Positions 16,149 through 16,275 of a DNA stretch of 16,275 bases are shown here, piece by piece; the first letter of the stretch is position 1, and the number at the start of each line of letters is the position of its first letter. The DNA lies in NCBI GenBank assembly GCA_025351615.1, contig JANXVP010000158.1:1-16275 (forward strand). Direction: 5' to 3'. This stretch comes from Ramlibacter sp. GTDB taxonomy: Bacteria > Pseudomonadota > Gammaproteobacteria > Burkholderiales > Burkholderiaceae_C. The notes beneath the pieces were generated by a model. That model did not search any database and was not told where the DNA came from. It saw nothing but the letters and a program-made list of their open reading frames with translations. The position numbers were made by a program, and so were the translations under genes.

Positions 16149-16172
16149 AGGCCCCCGTCATGGGGGCTTTTT
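16149..16172 (+). terminator. Intrinsic terminator after the peptide gene
   Basis: GCCCCC (16151-16156) pairs perfectly with GGGGGC (16162-16167) around the loop GTCAT. It is followed at once by TTTTT (16168-16172), and two extra weak pairs extend the base. It lies about 50 bases after the peptide stop and is the strongest terminator in the window. Confidence 0.9.
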
Positions 16173-16275
16173 AGTGTCGCCGGGAGCGTTTGAAAATCCA
16201 GGCGTTTGCCCTGCCGCGACCGCCAGCCGCAGCCGCGCCTGCCCGAGGCCGAGCTGGGCTTGCACCAGCTGCGAG
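16158..16275 (-). CDS. Possible C-terminal end of a TolC-family outer-membrane factor (5' part off window)
   Basis: On the minus strand, one frame is open from the window edge to a TGA at 16160-16158. It reads SQLVQAQLGLGQARLRLAVAAG and then a short tail GQTPGFSNAPGDTKKPP. The heptad-like QAQLxLxQARLRLAVAAG is typical of the last helix of TolC-type outer-membrane efflux proteins. The third codon positions in that helix are nearly all G or C, as in the real genes here. The last few codons lie in the terminator hairpin of the convergent peptide gene, which is odd but possible. Only about 38 residues are visible. Two other frames are also open for a stretch, so this is a cautious call. Confidence 0.45.
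   Translation of the reverse strand, partial: SQLVQAQLGLGQARLRLAVAAGQTPGFSNAPGDTKKPP

Noticed and set aside
1..16275. CRISPR arrays, prophage genes or rRNA
   Set aside because: No regularly spaced repeats, phage structural genes or rRNA sequence were seen on either strand.

Overview
This is a GC-rich, densely coded, mostly plus-strand chromosomal segment. It looks like a betaproteobacterium of the order Burkholderiales, probably Comamonadaceae-like. The grounds are GC-rich codon usage, an imuA-imuB-dnaE2 mutagenesis cassette with a short N-terminus on ImuB, and a branched-chain amino-acid ABC cluster with a LivM-LivG fusion. The taxonomic call is inference from gene style, not from a marker search.

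Left edge (1-660): a minus-strand transposase runs off the window. Its N-terminal three quarters are IS1595-type and its C-terminal part is IS5-type, joined in one open frame. It has a clear sigma70-like promoter. About 20 bp beyond that promoter lies a near-perfect LexA (SOS) box at 671-686, which controls the next operon.

723-6079: imuA, imuB and dnaE2 (imuC) overlap one another and form the SOS-inducible translesion-synthesis mutasome. ImuB is the clamp-binding, catalytically inactive Y-family hub, DnaE2 is the error-prone polymerase, and ImuA is a RecA-like accessory protein. A conserved gene of unknown function follows (6153-7175). Its last codons are read from the antisense strand of a convergent tRNA-Gly(CCC) gene (7141-7214, minus).

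7479-11971: a liv-type ABC importer operon. It encodes a periplasmic binding protein, a LivH permease, a fused LivM permease/LivG ATPase and a LivF ATPase. The fused gene carries a one-base frameshift near 10913. This separates Walker A from the signature motif and Walker B, so LivG is broken as sequenced.

12134-15762: alaS, with its own -10 element and a leader hairpin, is coupled by an ATGA overlap to a 319-residue protein of unknown function. That protein has a ParB/sulfiredoxin-like NGYHRA motif.

Right edge (15763-16275): a 60-residue peptide gene with its own promoter and a strong intrinsic terminator. Its N-terminus is a textbook double-glycine leader and its core is Ser/Gly/Pro-rich with two cysteines. 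Its 5' leader has a small hairpin and a T7 tract that could be an attenuator. On the minus strand at the very edge, an open frame resembles the C-terminus of a TolC-family outer-membrane factor. Together these suggest the edge of a small secreted-peptide locus, the best candidate here for something undescribed.
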